From assembly GCF_947507565.1 (NCBI RefSeq), contig NC_089175.1:2593733-2657732 (forward strand): 64,000 nucleotides of DNA. The letters run 5' to 3'. A program made the position numbers and the translations under genes. Source of the stretch: Oscarella lobularis (lineage: Eukaryota > Porifera > Homoscleromorpha > Homosclerophorida > Oscarellidae). Position 1 is the first letter of the stretch, and every line of letters begins with the position of its first letter. The notes beneath the pieces were generated by a model. That model did no database searches, was not told the DNA's origin, and worked only from the letters and a program-made list of their open reading frames with translations. This document shows, one piece after another, positions 41,214 through 53,257 of this stretch.

Positions 41214-42338
41214 ATGCACAGAAAGAAAAAGGAAGAAACTCGGGCTTTTGTCACCGTGCCTGCTGTCGGAAATAGAGACCCGACGGCTTGGAATGCCGTT
41301 GCCTTTCAAAGCCAACTCTCGAAAAACTTTTCTCTAAATCTTGGCCGCTTTCCCGTCCGCAATCAACGTCGCCTGGCGTCAAAACCCTCCAGAGACAAAG
41401 ACGAAAAGTCCAAGAAAGGCCTGCGTGCAAATAATCGCCCCTCTCATCCTGAAGGAGAAGAATACGTTGTCGGCGCCCCACTGCCTCCTCCTACTCTAGC
41501 CCAGAAACTCGGTCTCGAACAGCAGCCTCGTTCTTTACTAACAGAACCGGAATGGGCCGAAATTAAGCACAAATCGAATCGGCGAAACGACTCTCAATTT
41601 CCTTGTTCAATATGCCAAGACCGGTTCGGTCCTCAGGAGCAACTCCTTCTCTCGTGCTCGCACGTTTTCCATCGCGTCTGTCTCGAAGCGTTCGAGAGAT
41701 TTTCGGGCCAGACAAAGTGTCCCATCTGTCGCGAGACGAACTACGAAAAGCGCGTTGTGTACGAAGGCGCGAGATATCACAGAACATATTCTGCAATCCT
41801 CATACAAAGTCAATGGCGTGGCTACAGAGCGAGGAAATGGTACAGCGAGTTACGAAAACGCGTTCCCCCGCAGGATCGACGACTTCGACTCAAATACTAC
41901 GAGGCAAAGTTGAGCCAATTGACTAATGATTTGGTTACATCCGTCGAAAACTCTGACGCCTATTCCCGTCACTTGACTCACGAAGCGGATCGTTTGCTAT
42001 GGAACAGTAAGAAAGTGTTCGAAGAGTTTGATTTAGTAGCTGCAAGTCGGGACGCAGCAGCAGCAGCAGCAGCATCCCACTCATCGTCGTCATCTGTGGA
42101 TCAGATGTGGGTTGAAGCGGAAAAGAAAGCTTTAGAAAGAGGTTCCACCAATTGTCCTATTTGTTTGAGCGTCTGTTGTGCTGGTCGAAAGAAGGTGGCC
42201 TTGCTGACGTGCAGCCACGTGTTTCACGTGGCGTGCATCAGTGCTTTTGAGAAGTTCAACGACAGTGATAAAATGGGCATAGGCATGATTTGTCCGGTCT
42301 GCCGCTCTTCGTACAGACGAACGCTTTGGACAATATAG
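41214..42338 (+). CDS. RNF32: RING finger protein 32 homologue (two RING-H2 domains and IQ motif)
   Basis: A single exon encodes 374 residues, near the 362 of human RNF32. Residues about 132-174 form a RING-H2 (CSICQDRFG, CSHVFHRVC, CPIC). An IQ calmodulin-binding motif follows at about 197-212 (ILIQSQWRGYRARKW). A second RING-H2 is near the C-terminus at about 312-367 (CPICL, CSHVFHVACI, CPVCRSSY). Two RINGs separated by an IQ motif define RNF32. The protein is a presumed E3 ubiquitin ligase, testis-enriched in mammals. A short Ala then Ser run (about 282-295) lies between the halves. The lack of introns in a genome where neighbours are intron-rich could mean an old retrocopy or intron loss. 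Confidence 0.92.
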   Translation: MHRKKKEETRAFVTVPAVGNRDPTAWNAVAFQSQLSKNFSLNLGRFPVRNQRRLASKPSRDKDEKSKKGLRANNRPSHPEGEEYVVGAPLPPPTLAQKLGLEQQPRSLLTEPEWAEIKHKSNRRNDSQFPCSICQDRFGPQEQLLLSCSHVFHRVCLEAFERFSGQTKCPICRETNYEKRVVYEGARYHRTYSAILIQSQWRGYRARKWYSELRKRVPPQDRRLRLKYYEAKLSQLTNDLVTSVENSDAYSRHLTHEADRLLWNSKKVFEEFDLVAASRDAAAAAAASHSSSSSVDQMWVEAEKKALERGSTNCPICLSVCCAGRKKVALLTCSHVFHVACISAFEKFNDSDKMGIGMICPVCRSSYRRTLWTI

Positions 42339-42483
42339 TGGATCAATAGTATTTTCTGTGTAACGCGCATGCCCTGTTTATCTCGAGTTTTCTCGAACTT
42401 TCTCTCTTGCACACAAGCCTACGCGGGAGCTTACGCACCCTAGCAGCGAGCAACCGTCGTTCGGAGCTCAAGAAACGAGCAAA

Positions 42484-45400
42484 ATGTTCTCTCTAGAAGG
42501 TGAGTGTCTCAAATAGACGAAGCCAAAGCAAATGCGAGAATGAGAACGATTCCAGGATACGTGACCGACGAAGAGGAGCGCGGAGCCGAAGGGCGAGGAA
42601 GCTGTAAGTTCGAAATCGAAACGCAACGAAATTGAAAAAAAAACACGCGTCCCCTTCTCCAAAAAAAAAAAGACGAATTGGCGAGGGACTTCTTCATATT
42701 CGAAAAGCCGCGTCGCGATCGTTTGCTTCACGTGGCAAAAATCAACGTCGTCTCGCCTCTGCTCTTCAATAAGATAACATACACGGAAAAGGTTTTTGAG
42801 CAGGAGATTTCGAAGCCGTACGAAGTCAATGGGCACCTCTCTCTTTTTTTTTCGATTTTTCAGTGGATGGTTCTTGCAAACGAAGTCTTTACGGATTTGA
42901 GGTGAGAAAGGGTTTGTCGAGAGTTTTTTGCACCCTTGACTACTTGTGTGTCTATTTCTTAGGGAAGTGCAATACACCGACGCATTCAAACCGAAACATT
43001 TTGAAACGGTCGGCGATGTCGAAAAAGTTTTTGATCTATTTAAAACGAAACTGGACGAGGTAGAAGCGAGAAAAAGTTTCCCCCCGTTCAATCTCGATGT
43101 GAATATTTGGCTCCACAGGAGAACGTAAATTTTTTGGGTGACGTCTTTGGCAGTATGAATACCATCGGACGCGTATGTACTAACCGGTTTTCCTCTCTCT
43201 TGAAACTTTAACTTTCTATTGTAGGAATCTAAACCTAAAACGATTTTTCAAAAAGTGTGGAAAAATGACGTCATCATGAAATGGTGCGCCGAAACTCCTC
43301 GAACCTTTCAAAAAACGATTCAAAAACTTTTTTGCGTGCGCGCGTGCAGGGCTCACACTGTAAAATCGAGGCAAAGGGGAAAGGATAAGAGATCTCTTCG
43401 TCACTGCGTAATTATCGTGGTGCTGGTTATGAAGCAAGGCAAGGCGAAGCGCACGGAGACACATTGCCTCTATATTATCACCTCTCTCTCTCTTTTTTTC
43501 TTTTTCTAGTGAATTTTGTTTTTAAGAAGCTGCTCAATCATAGAGAAGAATATGTTCTCGAACCGACGTGCAGTAGTGAAGCCAAGGCAAGTGGCGTACC
43601 TTTTATTGTTTATTTATTTATTTATTTATTTACTTACTTTCTCTTTTTTTTTAGTGGCACAGGGATGAAGCCGAATCTGAATTTCAGAAACGCAACTACG
43701 AGAAAGCTTTTCGGCTACTCTTGACTGGACTACGAAGAAGGTGAGTACTACAGTGTCATTTTTTTCTATGACAGATCTGTCAATTTCTCTGTTCTTTTCT
43801 AGTCCGTATTGTGCAGAACTGTATTGCGCTAGAGGTCGTTGCTATCACAAACTTGACAAATTTAGGTAACTTTGGTGGTGGACAAATCAATGAGTGAGGT
43901 ACCCTTGCATTTTCTTCATTTCTCAGGAATTCTTTGTCTGATGGAAGACGGAGCATCTTCCTAAAGCCACACTGGGACGAGGTCGAAACCATTTGAAATT
44001 TGACGTTGCGCACTTTTTTTATGGCTCTGTGCGTGTGTTAGGGCCAATTCTGCTACATCCTATCTCTCATTGAACTCAAGCGTTACCACCAAGCGAAAGA
44101 CGCGCATGATCAAGCTGTTCGACTTTGCGGTTCGAGTCAACTTCTCGACGATCTGCGCAAGGAATTGGATCAGGCGTTGGGCAGTGAAACGAGTATTCAT
44201 AAGGAGATAAATATTTATGTGCGATTGATTATTATCTCTTTTTTTCTCTCGCGCGCGAAGACGCCGGTCAATCGTCGACGAACTCGCTTTCGGAGAAAGA
44301 GTACGCCATCTTTTCTTTCCATCTCTCCAAATTGGAAGGGGGGGAAAAAATCTTTGATTTAGTCTTCCGGCTGATCTTCCTTATTTGGTGTCGAGCAATT
44401 CGTCGGAAGACGAGAGGGAGAGCGGGTTCCACGACAGAAAGAAGAGCGACGAAGGAGGAGGAGGAGAAAAACGGAAACAACCGGAAGATTTGGACACCGA
44501 CGATTCTCTTCCCGACTTGGTCAATAGTTCCGACGAAGGCGTAGACGGGGTAAATAAATAAATAAATAAATACAAGCAGATGCGAGAAAAATTAAAAAAA
44601 TTAAAATACAATTTTTTAGATGCCTGCTTTGGTGACTGATGAATCAGAAGGTACTGTTAAGAATACAAAACGAATTGGGTTGCGCGCAAAATCTTGTTTT
44701 TTTTCATAGACAGTGACATGGGAATAAGAGTCGTTGAGATCATGTACGAAGGAACGAGGGAGCTGTTGTTATTCCGGTCGGTGTAAGGGTTTTTTTCTTT
44801 TTTTTTCTGGCTGCAGGAAGAAAAATCAATACAAATATGCGGTGATGTCGTCGTCTTTCAATCCTGCCAATTATACCGCTCCTCCCACAAAATATCCGTC
44901 TGACGTATAAAGACTTTTATTTTTATGATGATACGACGTATTTCACGTTTCTCTCCTTTCCTCAAGGATGAAACGGTGAGCCAAGAAATGACGAAATCGG
45001 ACGATTCAAAGAAAGACGAGAAGCCGCCGCCGCCACTGTCGTCTCGCGATCAGAAACGCCAAGAAGACTTTGAGGAGTCGCGCGAGCGAATGGAGTCGCT
45101 CACAAAAGGTCCGAAAAAGTCGAAACGATGCAAAGCCGCCAAAGGAGAAGTCGTCGCCAGCGACGACGCGTCTACGCCCACCGTCAAGAACGACGACGAA
45201 GAAAAGAGCGAGAGCAAAGCGACTGGATCGACGGACGTCGACGAAACGATTCCGGCCGAAGACGCTGAGACGAAGACCAAAGCCCTTGAATTCGAACGAC
45301 TGAAGCAAAACGTGAATAATTGTTTCGGAAAAAGAAAACGTCGACTATAACTAGTTCATCATTATTATTATTAGGCTTCTTTGAACTTTACGAGGGAGAA

Positions 45401-48400
45401 CTTCAAAGAAGCTAAGGCACTTTTGAGACGTGTTATGGAGAAATTGTCGACTGATGAGGGGGAGGTATAATGGGCTACGATGAGGTTAATAATCCATCAT
45501 GTTTTAGCTCTCTTCTAGATCAGTGATACTGAACACGGTCTTTTGCTTTACGGACTCGGAGTGTCTTTACTGCGAACGCCCGGTTCGTCGGCAAGCGACG
45601 TCAAAGAAGCGATTGCTATTCTCGAAAAGACGGTGAAAACGATCGGAAAGGAATTCGTTCCCTCTTTGCGCGCTGCTCTTACCGAAGGATATTTAAAGGA
45701 GTACAGGTTCGCAATGAAAAAAAAAGGAGACTTTCTATTTTTTCTAATTCTGTGTACGGCAGATTTTCTGACGCTCTGCACGAAGCTAGAGCCGCTCTGG
45801 AGATGTTACCAGATCAAGAGGCGTTTTGTTGGCCAGAAGTGACCGTACCAATTAATAAAGAACTTGAGGTAATCGTATGCTGATTAGTGGAAATTGCCTC
45901 AAGAAGCCTTGTTTTTTTTCTCTCTTTCTCTCTAGGAACGACTTCAGGGTTTTATTGCTGCTGCATTGCATCCTCCCAAGTGGGACGCCTACGATCATTC
46001 CGTCGATTATGAAGGCCAACGGGAAATCTATTTCGCCGATCCCGATTTCAAGGGCTTTTTTCGCGTTTTGTGCAGCGAGGGATGTCGCGTTGAATATCTG
46101 CCGTCGAACTGGAAGAAAGTCAAGGCGGAAAGGAACATTTCGGCAGATAAAGTATGATAGATAGTCTAGAAAGAGGAGGAGTATGATAACTAGAGTAATC
46201 TCAATATATTTCAGCATTTCCTTCAGCAAAGCTGTTTGACTCCCGATTGCAGTGGCGAGATTACATTGGTAGAGAAATATGATCAGGATTCGACGGGTGA
46301 CCCAGTGAAGCAGGTAGAATATCATCTCCCAGTTTCTTAGAAGTGAAGTCAGGACTTTTTTTCTTCTTAAAGTATCGTGCAGACGTCAAGAAAGAAACGG
46401 ACGACGGAAAGGCTTCGGCCAGAGGGGGAAGCGGCAAGCAGCAACAGCAGAAGTCGATTTTAGAAATTAGATATTTTATCTGCGTGTCACTTTGCTGTCT
46501 TAGAATGATGATGGAAAGGAAAATGGCCGGAGCGGCGGCGCTACGACAGAAACGCGAAAAGGAGAAGGAAAAGGAAAAGGAAAGGGATTCGGAAAGGGAA
46601 AAAGAAAAACCCGTCGCGTCGGTTCCCGCAAGGGAAGAAGTCGCTACGAAAGAAGACCCAAAAGCAGAAGAAGTAAAAATTGAAAAACAGATGGCGCCGA
46701 CCGACCATTATATATATCCTTTCCACGTAGTTCGATAACGCTTCCGTTAGCGGTGGCGACGACAGAAGCGAATACCACTCATTGACGCCCGATGGAACGG
46801 GAGAGGAAGCGTCTGTAGGAAAGCCTTCTCCTTCTCGCAACGACCAACCTGAAACGCGCCACTCGCCCAGTTTTGTCGTGCTGAAAAAAGACGAAAGCGA
46901 TGCCGTTTCGGTAAGTAAAGAACGACGCCACCGACGCGTTTTCATTTTATGTTCTTAGCGAAAGGGTCACAAGAGAAAGAAACGACCAAAGGTGCAGAAG
47001 AGTGACTCGACTATGAACTCATATATGATATCGGTTTGCGGTTTAGGTTGTTCAGCGTTTGGAGGGATTTTTTGGCTCTCGGGGGCGACAAGAAGCTAGC
47101 GACACCGCAGAAAAGTATTTAGTGTTTCGTACATTATTTTATGTCGCGACGAATCTTCTTTTCTTTTCTAGGTCGGACAAATCGTCGTCGGTAGCTAGAA
47201 CACTTTCAATAGATTCGCAAAATCCTTTCGCTGTGCCGCCTCAGCTGAAAGATCACGTTCGGGCCATGGATGCTGGCCTCAACGTTTCGGATTTGCCGCG
47301 ACCACGGCTTCCTAGCTCAGAGGCAAAGGCGCAGAATATCGAGGAAACAGAAGTGGACGAAAGCGGGGTTCTATCGTAAGACTAGCGCCGGCTCGCTTCG
47401 TCGCGAATCCTCGATCTTTTTTTTTTCTCTAGCTTATTTGTGGAAATTTTGCGTCATCACGGACCGATGGAAGTCTCCGATCAAAGAATCCAAGACGTCT
47501 TCGCTCTATTACCCGATAACGTTCACACGTTCGTGAAAAACGCCGGCGGCCTTTACAAATTCCTTCAACGGTGGCCAGAAATTCGAACAGACGGCAAGCG
47601 TCTGAGTCTAATCGAAGACGACGACGTCGCCGCCGCCGACGACGACGAAGACGACAACGAGGATGCGAGACCAGAACGACGACAAGCGAAACAGAAATCG
47701 ACGACGACAGAAAATCCGAAAGTCGATGACGACGACGACGACGACGACGGACTTCCGTACGTGCCGGCAATGTCCGATGCGTATTCGCCGTGGGTAACGA
47801 CTTCGGATGTGTCGTCGGAGAGATCGTTTTGGCCGGCGAGCCATCTGTCGTCTTCGTCGGTGGCGATCGACGGCGGACGCGAGGGGGAGAAAGTGTCGAA
47901 ATTTATGTCGTTTTTTGACTTGACCGTCGGCGGCGGCGGAAGTGGCGGCGATAATGCGAAAGCGACTCTTTCGTCGTCTGCCGTGCAGACGGACGGGGGA
48001 GTCGTCGAGAGTCGAGCCGTGCAGACGAACGACAATTTCGTCGTTCGCGTCGAGGAAATGGAGAAGGAGTTGAAGAAATTGGAAAAGGAGAAGAAAGAGC
48101 TCGCTTTCAAATTGGACGAGAGTCAGGATAAGATCGTCAAGTTGCGGAAGAAAATGCAAGTCGACGCCGAAGCGTTTCAGGAGAGAGTCGCCGCTCAAGT
48201 CGAAGCGGCGAAGGTTTGAAAACGAATATTTTGAAACGAGTTTTTTTTTCTTGTACAGTATCGCGTTCTCTCTCGTAGAAACCTTTGCTGCGCACGATCG
48301 CAGATCAAGACACTCGATGGGAGACGGAAGTGAGACGAAACGGGCAGGAGAAGCGAAGCCGTCTTGAGGTGATGAAACAGTTGAAAGCGAAGGTGCGAGA

Positions 48401-50018
48401 CTTGGAAGATGAAGAGAGAAAGTTAGTATACCTACTACTTATTTCTTTTAATTACTGCATAAGCCATTTGGGGTTTTTTTTCTAGAGCTAATCGTGCGCG
48501 AAAGGAAATGGAGTCTTCGATATCTCGTTTGAGAGAGGAATCTCAGGAGCACAAGTGCGAATCGACTGTGCGATTATTATTATTATTGTGGTGAATTTCT
48601 CGTTTTTTTTCTTAGACTGAATTTAGAGATCGAAATGTCGCGATTCCAGCACAGAGAAAAGGATTTGCAGGCGACGGCGCGTCACAATACGCGACGAGCC
48701 GAGAAAGCAGAAGTACGAATATTCGCCGAAAAAAAAAGAAAAAGTCGTAGGACCCCTAAAATTTTCTTCTTTCTTCAGGTTCAAGTCCTCGAACTGCAAC
48801 GAGAAAAGGTCATCACGCTTCTCGAACTAAGCAAACGAGACGCCGAAGTGGCAATGATTCACATGACGAGCGCCCTAAAGTCAAGCAGGTACGACATACA
48901 TATATCCTAAATATTCGCAACGCGATTGATTGATTGATTTGACCGTTAGTACCGCCGTTGGCGCTCAGGAAACGCTCGCCGAATGGCAGAGCTATCTCGT
49001 CAGTCTCGCGCGGGTCATCGAGGACCATAAACTCGCTTTCGAAGACCAAATTCAGTCGGTGCAGAACGGACGAGAAATGAATAGCTTGACTCCCATCAAT
49101 ATCGTCATTCCCATGCGTCCCACGCTTACGACTGCACGACTTCAACAGCCGCAGCCGCAGCAGCCGGTTGCTCAGTCTCAACAGCATTCGCAACCGCCGC
49201 CCGCAGTGCCAGCACCGGCGCAAACCCACGCGCAGGCGAGCTCCGCGCAACAGTCGGCTCCTCCGTCGCAATCAGCGGCTCCTTCGACGCAAACCGCGCA
49301 GAATGCTCAGCAACGATCGGAGCCTTCTCAACCGGCGAACGGCGGCGCTAGAGGCGCCGTGGGGGGTCCTCCGAGTGGGACGAGTGCCAGTGCTGCCAAA
49401 CCTGCTAAGTTGAACAGTTACGAAAAGATAATGAGCAAACTGGGGACACTGTTTCCGACGCTCTCGAGGTGCGAGACGCGACGTTAGAAAACAATATACT
49501 CTTCGATTCGTTGTTTTTTTTCTTCTTCTTTAGGCCGGATCTTGCCGAGTGCGTGAAGATCGTTCGAATGGAAAATCACAATTCGTTGTCTGGCTTGCAG
49601 TTGGACGACATCGTTTGTCGAGTGACGGACACGGTGTTGAGTCGCTTTCAAAGCAAACTTCCACCGGCTATTGTCGCGACTCTTCGACAGCAGCAGCAGC
49701 AGAGACGTCGACAGCCGCCGCACCCGCACCACCATTCTTCCGCTAAGCCGTCGCGAAGTTCAACGAGAGGAAGTGCCGGATACGACGACGAGGAAATGTG
49801 CGTTATATGCCACGAAGCGATGTCGTCGACGAATCGTGTCATGCTACAGTGTGGCCACAGGTTTCATATTGGGGTAAGAATATAAGATTATATATTTCTA
49901 TTATAAGTGGGGCTCGCTTTCTTGCTAGTGTATACGCAAGTGGCTGACGGAACAGAGCACGTGCCCCACGTGCCGCGTTCATTCTCTTCTGCCCGACGAA
50001 TATCCGAGTTTGAAGTGA
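42484..50018 (+). CDS. TTC3: E3 ubiquitin-protein ligase TTC3 homologue
   Basis: This is a gene of about 30 exons with many micro-introns. Landmarks in order match TTC3: TPR repeats (about 43650-44165, e.g. YCARGRCYHKLDKFRN); a second helical-repeat region (45370-45870); a domain with YFADPDFKGFFRVLC and SCLTPDCSGEI (45960-46310); an FVEILRHHGPMEVSD segment (47430-47600); coiled coil (48050-48900); a Gln/Pro linker (49140-49350); NSLSGLQLDDIV (49570-49640); and a C-terminal RING-H2 (CVICHEAM, CGHRFHIG|C, CPTCR; 49797-49990) ending in PDEYPSLK. The RING predicts ubiquitin transfer; vertebrate TTC3 targets phosphorylated AKT. First exons 42484-42499, 42556-42603, from 42673. One intron uses a GC donor (43587). 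Exact boundaries near 42792-42863, 43300-43510 and 44180-44400 are uncertain. Confidence 0.85.
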
Positions 50019-50162
50019 TTCTGCTTGATACTGATGTACAATTGCAGAGCTGTGATTTGTTTGTTGCGTTATTCTCCCTCCCCCGAATTTTCGTGAGTAT
50101 AATTACCTAGTTGGCACGCCAATGATTGCTCTACGTTCGTATCCGGGTAACGTACGCTAGAA

Positions 50163-50960
50163 ATGGACGACGACTGGAAAGATCCGTTTTCCACTCCTCC
50201 TTCTTCTTCTTCGCCAAAACCGGAACAGGCGCCGATCTACCCAGAAGAATCGTCGTTTAAGGTACGAATTCGACGGCGTTCGAAGCTCGTTGACGATTCT
50301 GTGACCTCCAGAAATTTGGAATACCCATTTTCTTTTGCCTGGTCGTCATCATAGTTCTGGTAAGTGGCAGGGTAACCGTACACAGGTGCAATAAACACAA
50401 ACTCGTGTTTATTCAACGTCTCTCGTGAAGTTGCATCACAATGCCTGTTGCCTTTAGATTTCAGTCATTTATACTCTGGTTATTGGTATCAAAGACCTCC
50501 CTGTTTTGATTCTAACGACTGTCAATATAATCAGTAGGTCAAACAAAAATTTTTCGTCGTTTTTCGTCAATCGCGTATTTTTACAAATAGTTAGCGGCGC
50601 CATTTGCTTGGTGGTCGTAAGTTTTAATTATGTATCAAAAAATTTCTTTATATGGCGTTTTTTTCAGGTGCTGTGGTACAGAAACGATGCTCTGGTAATA
50701 CACTGCAGCAATTTCCTACAACGTTGACTCGTTTCTTTCCTACGCAGAAAGAAAACAAACTCTGGTATCTTCTCGTCCTCGGAGTCCTCATCATTTTTCA
50801 ATGCGTGGTAACTGATATCTTTGTTGGTGGACATCCGCGTTCAAAGCCAGTAATTGTTTCACCCACTGATCGGCCACCCACTCATGGGCCACCCACTCAT
50901 GGGCCTCCCACTGAAGTGGCTCCAATAAGTTTGATTCCACCGACAATTGGGACGAAATAG
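50163..50960 (+). CDS. TMEM243-like four-helix membrane protein, copy 1
   Basis: Six exons (50163-50261, 50312-50359, 50458-50533, 50591-50616, 50668-50694, 50748-50960) give 162 residues. A Pro/Ser-rich cytosolic-looking N-terminus is followed by four hydrophobic segments. The third ends in VVLWYRNDAL, and the fourth (LWYLLVLGVLIIFQCVV) ends in TDIFVGG. Order and spacing of helices, the WY-x3-L loop and the short tail after helix 4 resemble TMEM243, a small protein of unknown function. The tail carries the tandem PPTHGPPTHGPPT. The assignment is from recalled family shape, so it is tentative. A paralogue lies at 52472-53257. Confidence 0.65.
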
Positions 50961-51419
50961 GGGAGAGCGTAAACGGTAGAACTTGCAATAAAACTTCGTT
51001 GAGCATGTTCCTAAAAACTGTCAAAAAAAATTGCTTCCTAAGAGCAAGCCGCCCTTTACTATTAGTAGACAATGCACCTAAGAACAACCGCCACCTCGCT
51101 GGCGCCACATGACATCTGGTAAACAGCTTTTGCGCAGCCGCGTGCGAGACGCGTGAAGTCGTTTGTTCGCCGTGACAACCTGAAAGTCGGCTTGAAATTG
51201 AAAATGCTACGTTCAATCGTATACCCGTGGTACATCGTTTTTCTAGGTCGGCTTCGAGGCTTTCCAAGTCGACTTGTTTGATTTTTGACGAGTCTTCCAT
51301 TGGTAAACAGCCCTCTAATTGAGTAGTTAGTTGTACATGCGTAGCGGGCTAATTGGTCTTGCGCTCGATCGGGGCCCAGTCGCGCTCTTATAGAACGCTT
51401 TCCACGCTCTCTCCCCTCA
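50961..51419. other. Intergenic stretch between copy 1 and the next gene
   Basis: It holds the polyadenylation signal noted separately and then non-coding-looking sequence. On the minus strand an ATG at 51300 opens a helical-looking start (MEDSSKIKQVDLESLE) that I could not connect to downstream exons. Confidence 0.4.
50987..50992 (+). terminator. Polyadenylation signal AATAAA
   Basis: AATAAA lies 27 nt after the stop of TMEM243-like copy 1. Confidence 0.6.
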
Positions 51420-52321
51420 GTGAGTCGATCATTCGTTTCTCGTGGGCGCGTTATCGATTTCGTCCGCTCTGCAGACCTCGTTTGTCTGGCCACGTCTGCA
51501 AACGACTTCGATACAGAAAACGACGCGACGATCGTCTGCAAGTACGTACGTTTACAGGGTATAATGTTCAGAAGGCGTCTACAAGAGACAGAAAGATGTA
51601 AGTCTTGGACTTGACGGATAAGCTAAGGCACGATGGTCTGGACATTTTATAGGACTGTCATTCCCATGACAATGACGACGAATCACTCAGCTAACCGCCT
51701 AGCTGACGAGAACGGCTATGTCACTGTGACGGCTACGGTACCGAGCGAAGAATCAGGCGTGTACGACGAAGTCGACGCTTCTGCGGCAAAAAAGCGACCT
51801 TTGTCCGAAAATGAGGACGGTAATGAAACATGATAGTCTTCTCGAAACCCGGTCTCATTGGGCTATTTCAAGATTATGATGACTCGTTGTGCGCGGCAGT
51901 AAACGCACAGGCCATACTTTTCAAACACAAGTCAAACTCTTCCGAACCGGACATGTGGCCGCAATGACATCGTTTCGACGTCGTCGTTACCGGATACGCA
52001 AGCGGCTGTCACGAGTACGTCGCAAACTGATTGTGTTTCAAGAACATGCCTTGATGGCACTGACGACGAGAAAGACGAAGTCGGCCGCGACGTTTCTCGC
52101 ACCTCAAAAGAATTTATCATTTTTTTTTGCTAGGGTTCTTCTGATGCTGATGCGAAATTGGAGGAAGGAGTAAATGGGGCAATCGCGCTTTTTGTGCAAG
52201 ACGATCAAGTGGATGGGGAAGTTATTCCTTCCGAAAAGGTTTATCTAGTCAACCCTCCGCCGCCTCCGCCGTCACATCAGTCGAAGCCACCTCAGGTCGA
52301 TACTACTTGCGAAGATTCGTG
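51420..52321 (+). CDS. Unrecognised multi-exon acidic protein with tyrosine motifs
   Basis: Several segments look coding, but I cannot fix the full splice pattern. An early segment around 51470-51540 reads ATSANDFDTENDATIVCK. A middle exon (about 51633-51823) carries ENGYVTVTATV and SGVYDEVDAS, which resemble SH2-binding tyrosine motifs in cytoplasmic tails. A Ser/Thr/Asp-rich stretch at about 51940-52110 includes CLDGTDDEKDE. The last exon (about 52134-52321) reads GSSDADAKLEEGVNG and ends with a PPPPPP run and TTCEDS followed by TGA. No domain is recognised. The ends are approximate and the start codon is uncertain. It lies between the two TMEM243-like copies. Confidence 0.4.
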
Positions 52322-52471
52322 ACAGGCATGCAAGAGCACAAAATTTGCGTTAGCTAGTAGAACCTGTCTAGTATGCACGCGCAGGTTTTTGCTGTCTAAG
52401 CGTGCACGTGCTACGCGATTTCGTTTGAAGCGCTCACGTGGAACGAGCATTGCGTACGTTACGGTCACAAG

Positions 52472-53257
52472 ATGGCAGCTCCTCCAACGCCTCCAGCGAC
52501 AGGAGGCCCTGCGCCGATCTACCAAAAGGAGTCGCGAGGAAAAGTAGTTTTGCACGCGACTAGAGTCTGCTTGTGACGCATTCATCTTTCGCAGACGGTG
52601 GGAATCCGACTATACTTGATCGCGGTTATCATCACCGTTCTGGTAAGTGGGTGGAGTCATAAGTGCCAAGAGCATGGATACTGCACTACATTAGAGTCTG
52701 AGCTTAATTTAGTTCGAAAATCGTGCTAAAATGTAGTCGGCCTTACCATAGACCACAGCACCTCTGGGTGAATACTGCACCATTCATTTAGAGTGCCATG
52801 ATTTATTCATTGGTTGTTGCTATAAAAGATGGAATTCCCATTCTATTTCTGTCGACTTTTAACATGCTACGTAAGTAGACTCTGTCTCGTCCTTTTCTTC
52901 TCTATATTTGTGAATTTTTAGTAAGTGGAATGACTGGGCTAGTGGTCGTAAGTTTGTCTGTGTGAAGAAGTTGGTGTATGATAAATAATTGCTGATTTAG
53001 GTTTGGTGGTACAAAAAGGAACAACTGGTATAGAGAGATAAGTAAAAAATATCTATTATGAATTTAATTAATAGAATGAAGACAAATTGTGGTACCTGTT
53101 GCTGCTCGGACTCCTCATCATTTTTCAGTGCGTGACAGCCGACATTTTTGTCGGACATGCTCAGCAAAAGGTCCTGTCGCCAACTGACGGTCCGCCTGCC
53201 GAGATAGAACCAATACGTTTGCTCAAACCAACAATTACTACAACGAAAAAACCATAA
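52472..53257 (+). CDS. TMEM243-like four-helix membrane protein, copy 2
   Basis: Six exons (52472-52543, 52595-52642, 52792-52870, 52922-52947, 53001-53027, 53075-53257) give 144 residues. Exons 2, 4 and 5 are exactly the same length as in copy 1 (48, 26 and 27 nt) and all intron phases match. Conserved segments include APIY in the N-terminus, IYSLVVAIKDGIP, VVVWWYKKEQL and LIIFQCVTADIFVG. It shares four predicted helices with copy 1. The C-terminal tails differ: this one ends TITTTKKP and lacks the THGPP repeat. The pair arose by duplication. TMEM243 membership is tentative and function is unknown. Confidence 0.65.

Noticed and set aside
42792-42863. 72-nt segment in TTC3, intron or coding
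   Set aside because: The frame is open through it, the donor GTTTTT is weak, and the acceptor TTTTTCAG is good. I could not decide, so no exon boundary is claimed.
43300-43509. Long continuation of a TTC3 exon reading into a Phe-rich end
   Set aside because: The tail (SLSLFFFF then stop) is a translated polypyrimidine tract before an acceptor, so an intron lies somewhere within. The exact donor is not clear.
51234-51300. Minus-strand start MEDSSKIKQVDLESLEADLE as a separate gene
   Set aside because: It looks helical, but no downstream exon or stop context supports a gene in the short space before copy 1 of the TMEM243-like gene.
51889-52173. Arg-rich 94-codon ORF overlapping the unrecognised gene
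   Set aside because: The neighbouring frame is Ser/Thr/Asp/Glu-rich and continues into the last exon; this one has the Arg-rich look of a shadow frame.
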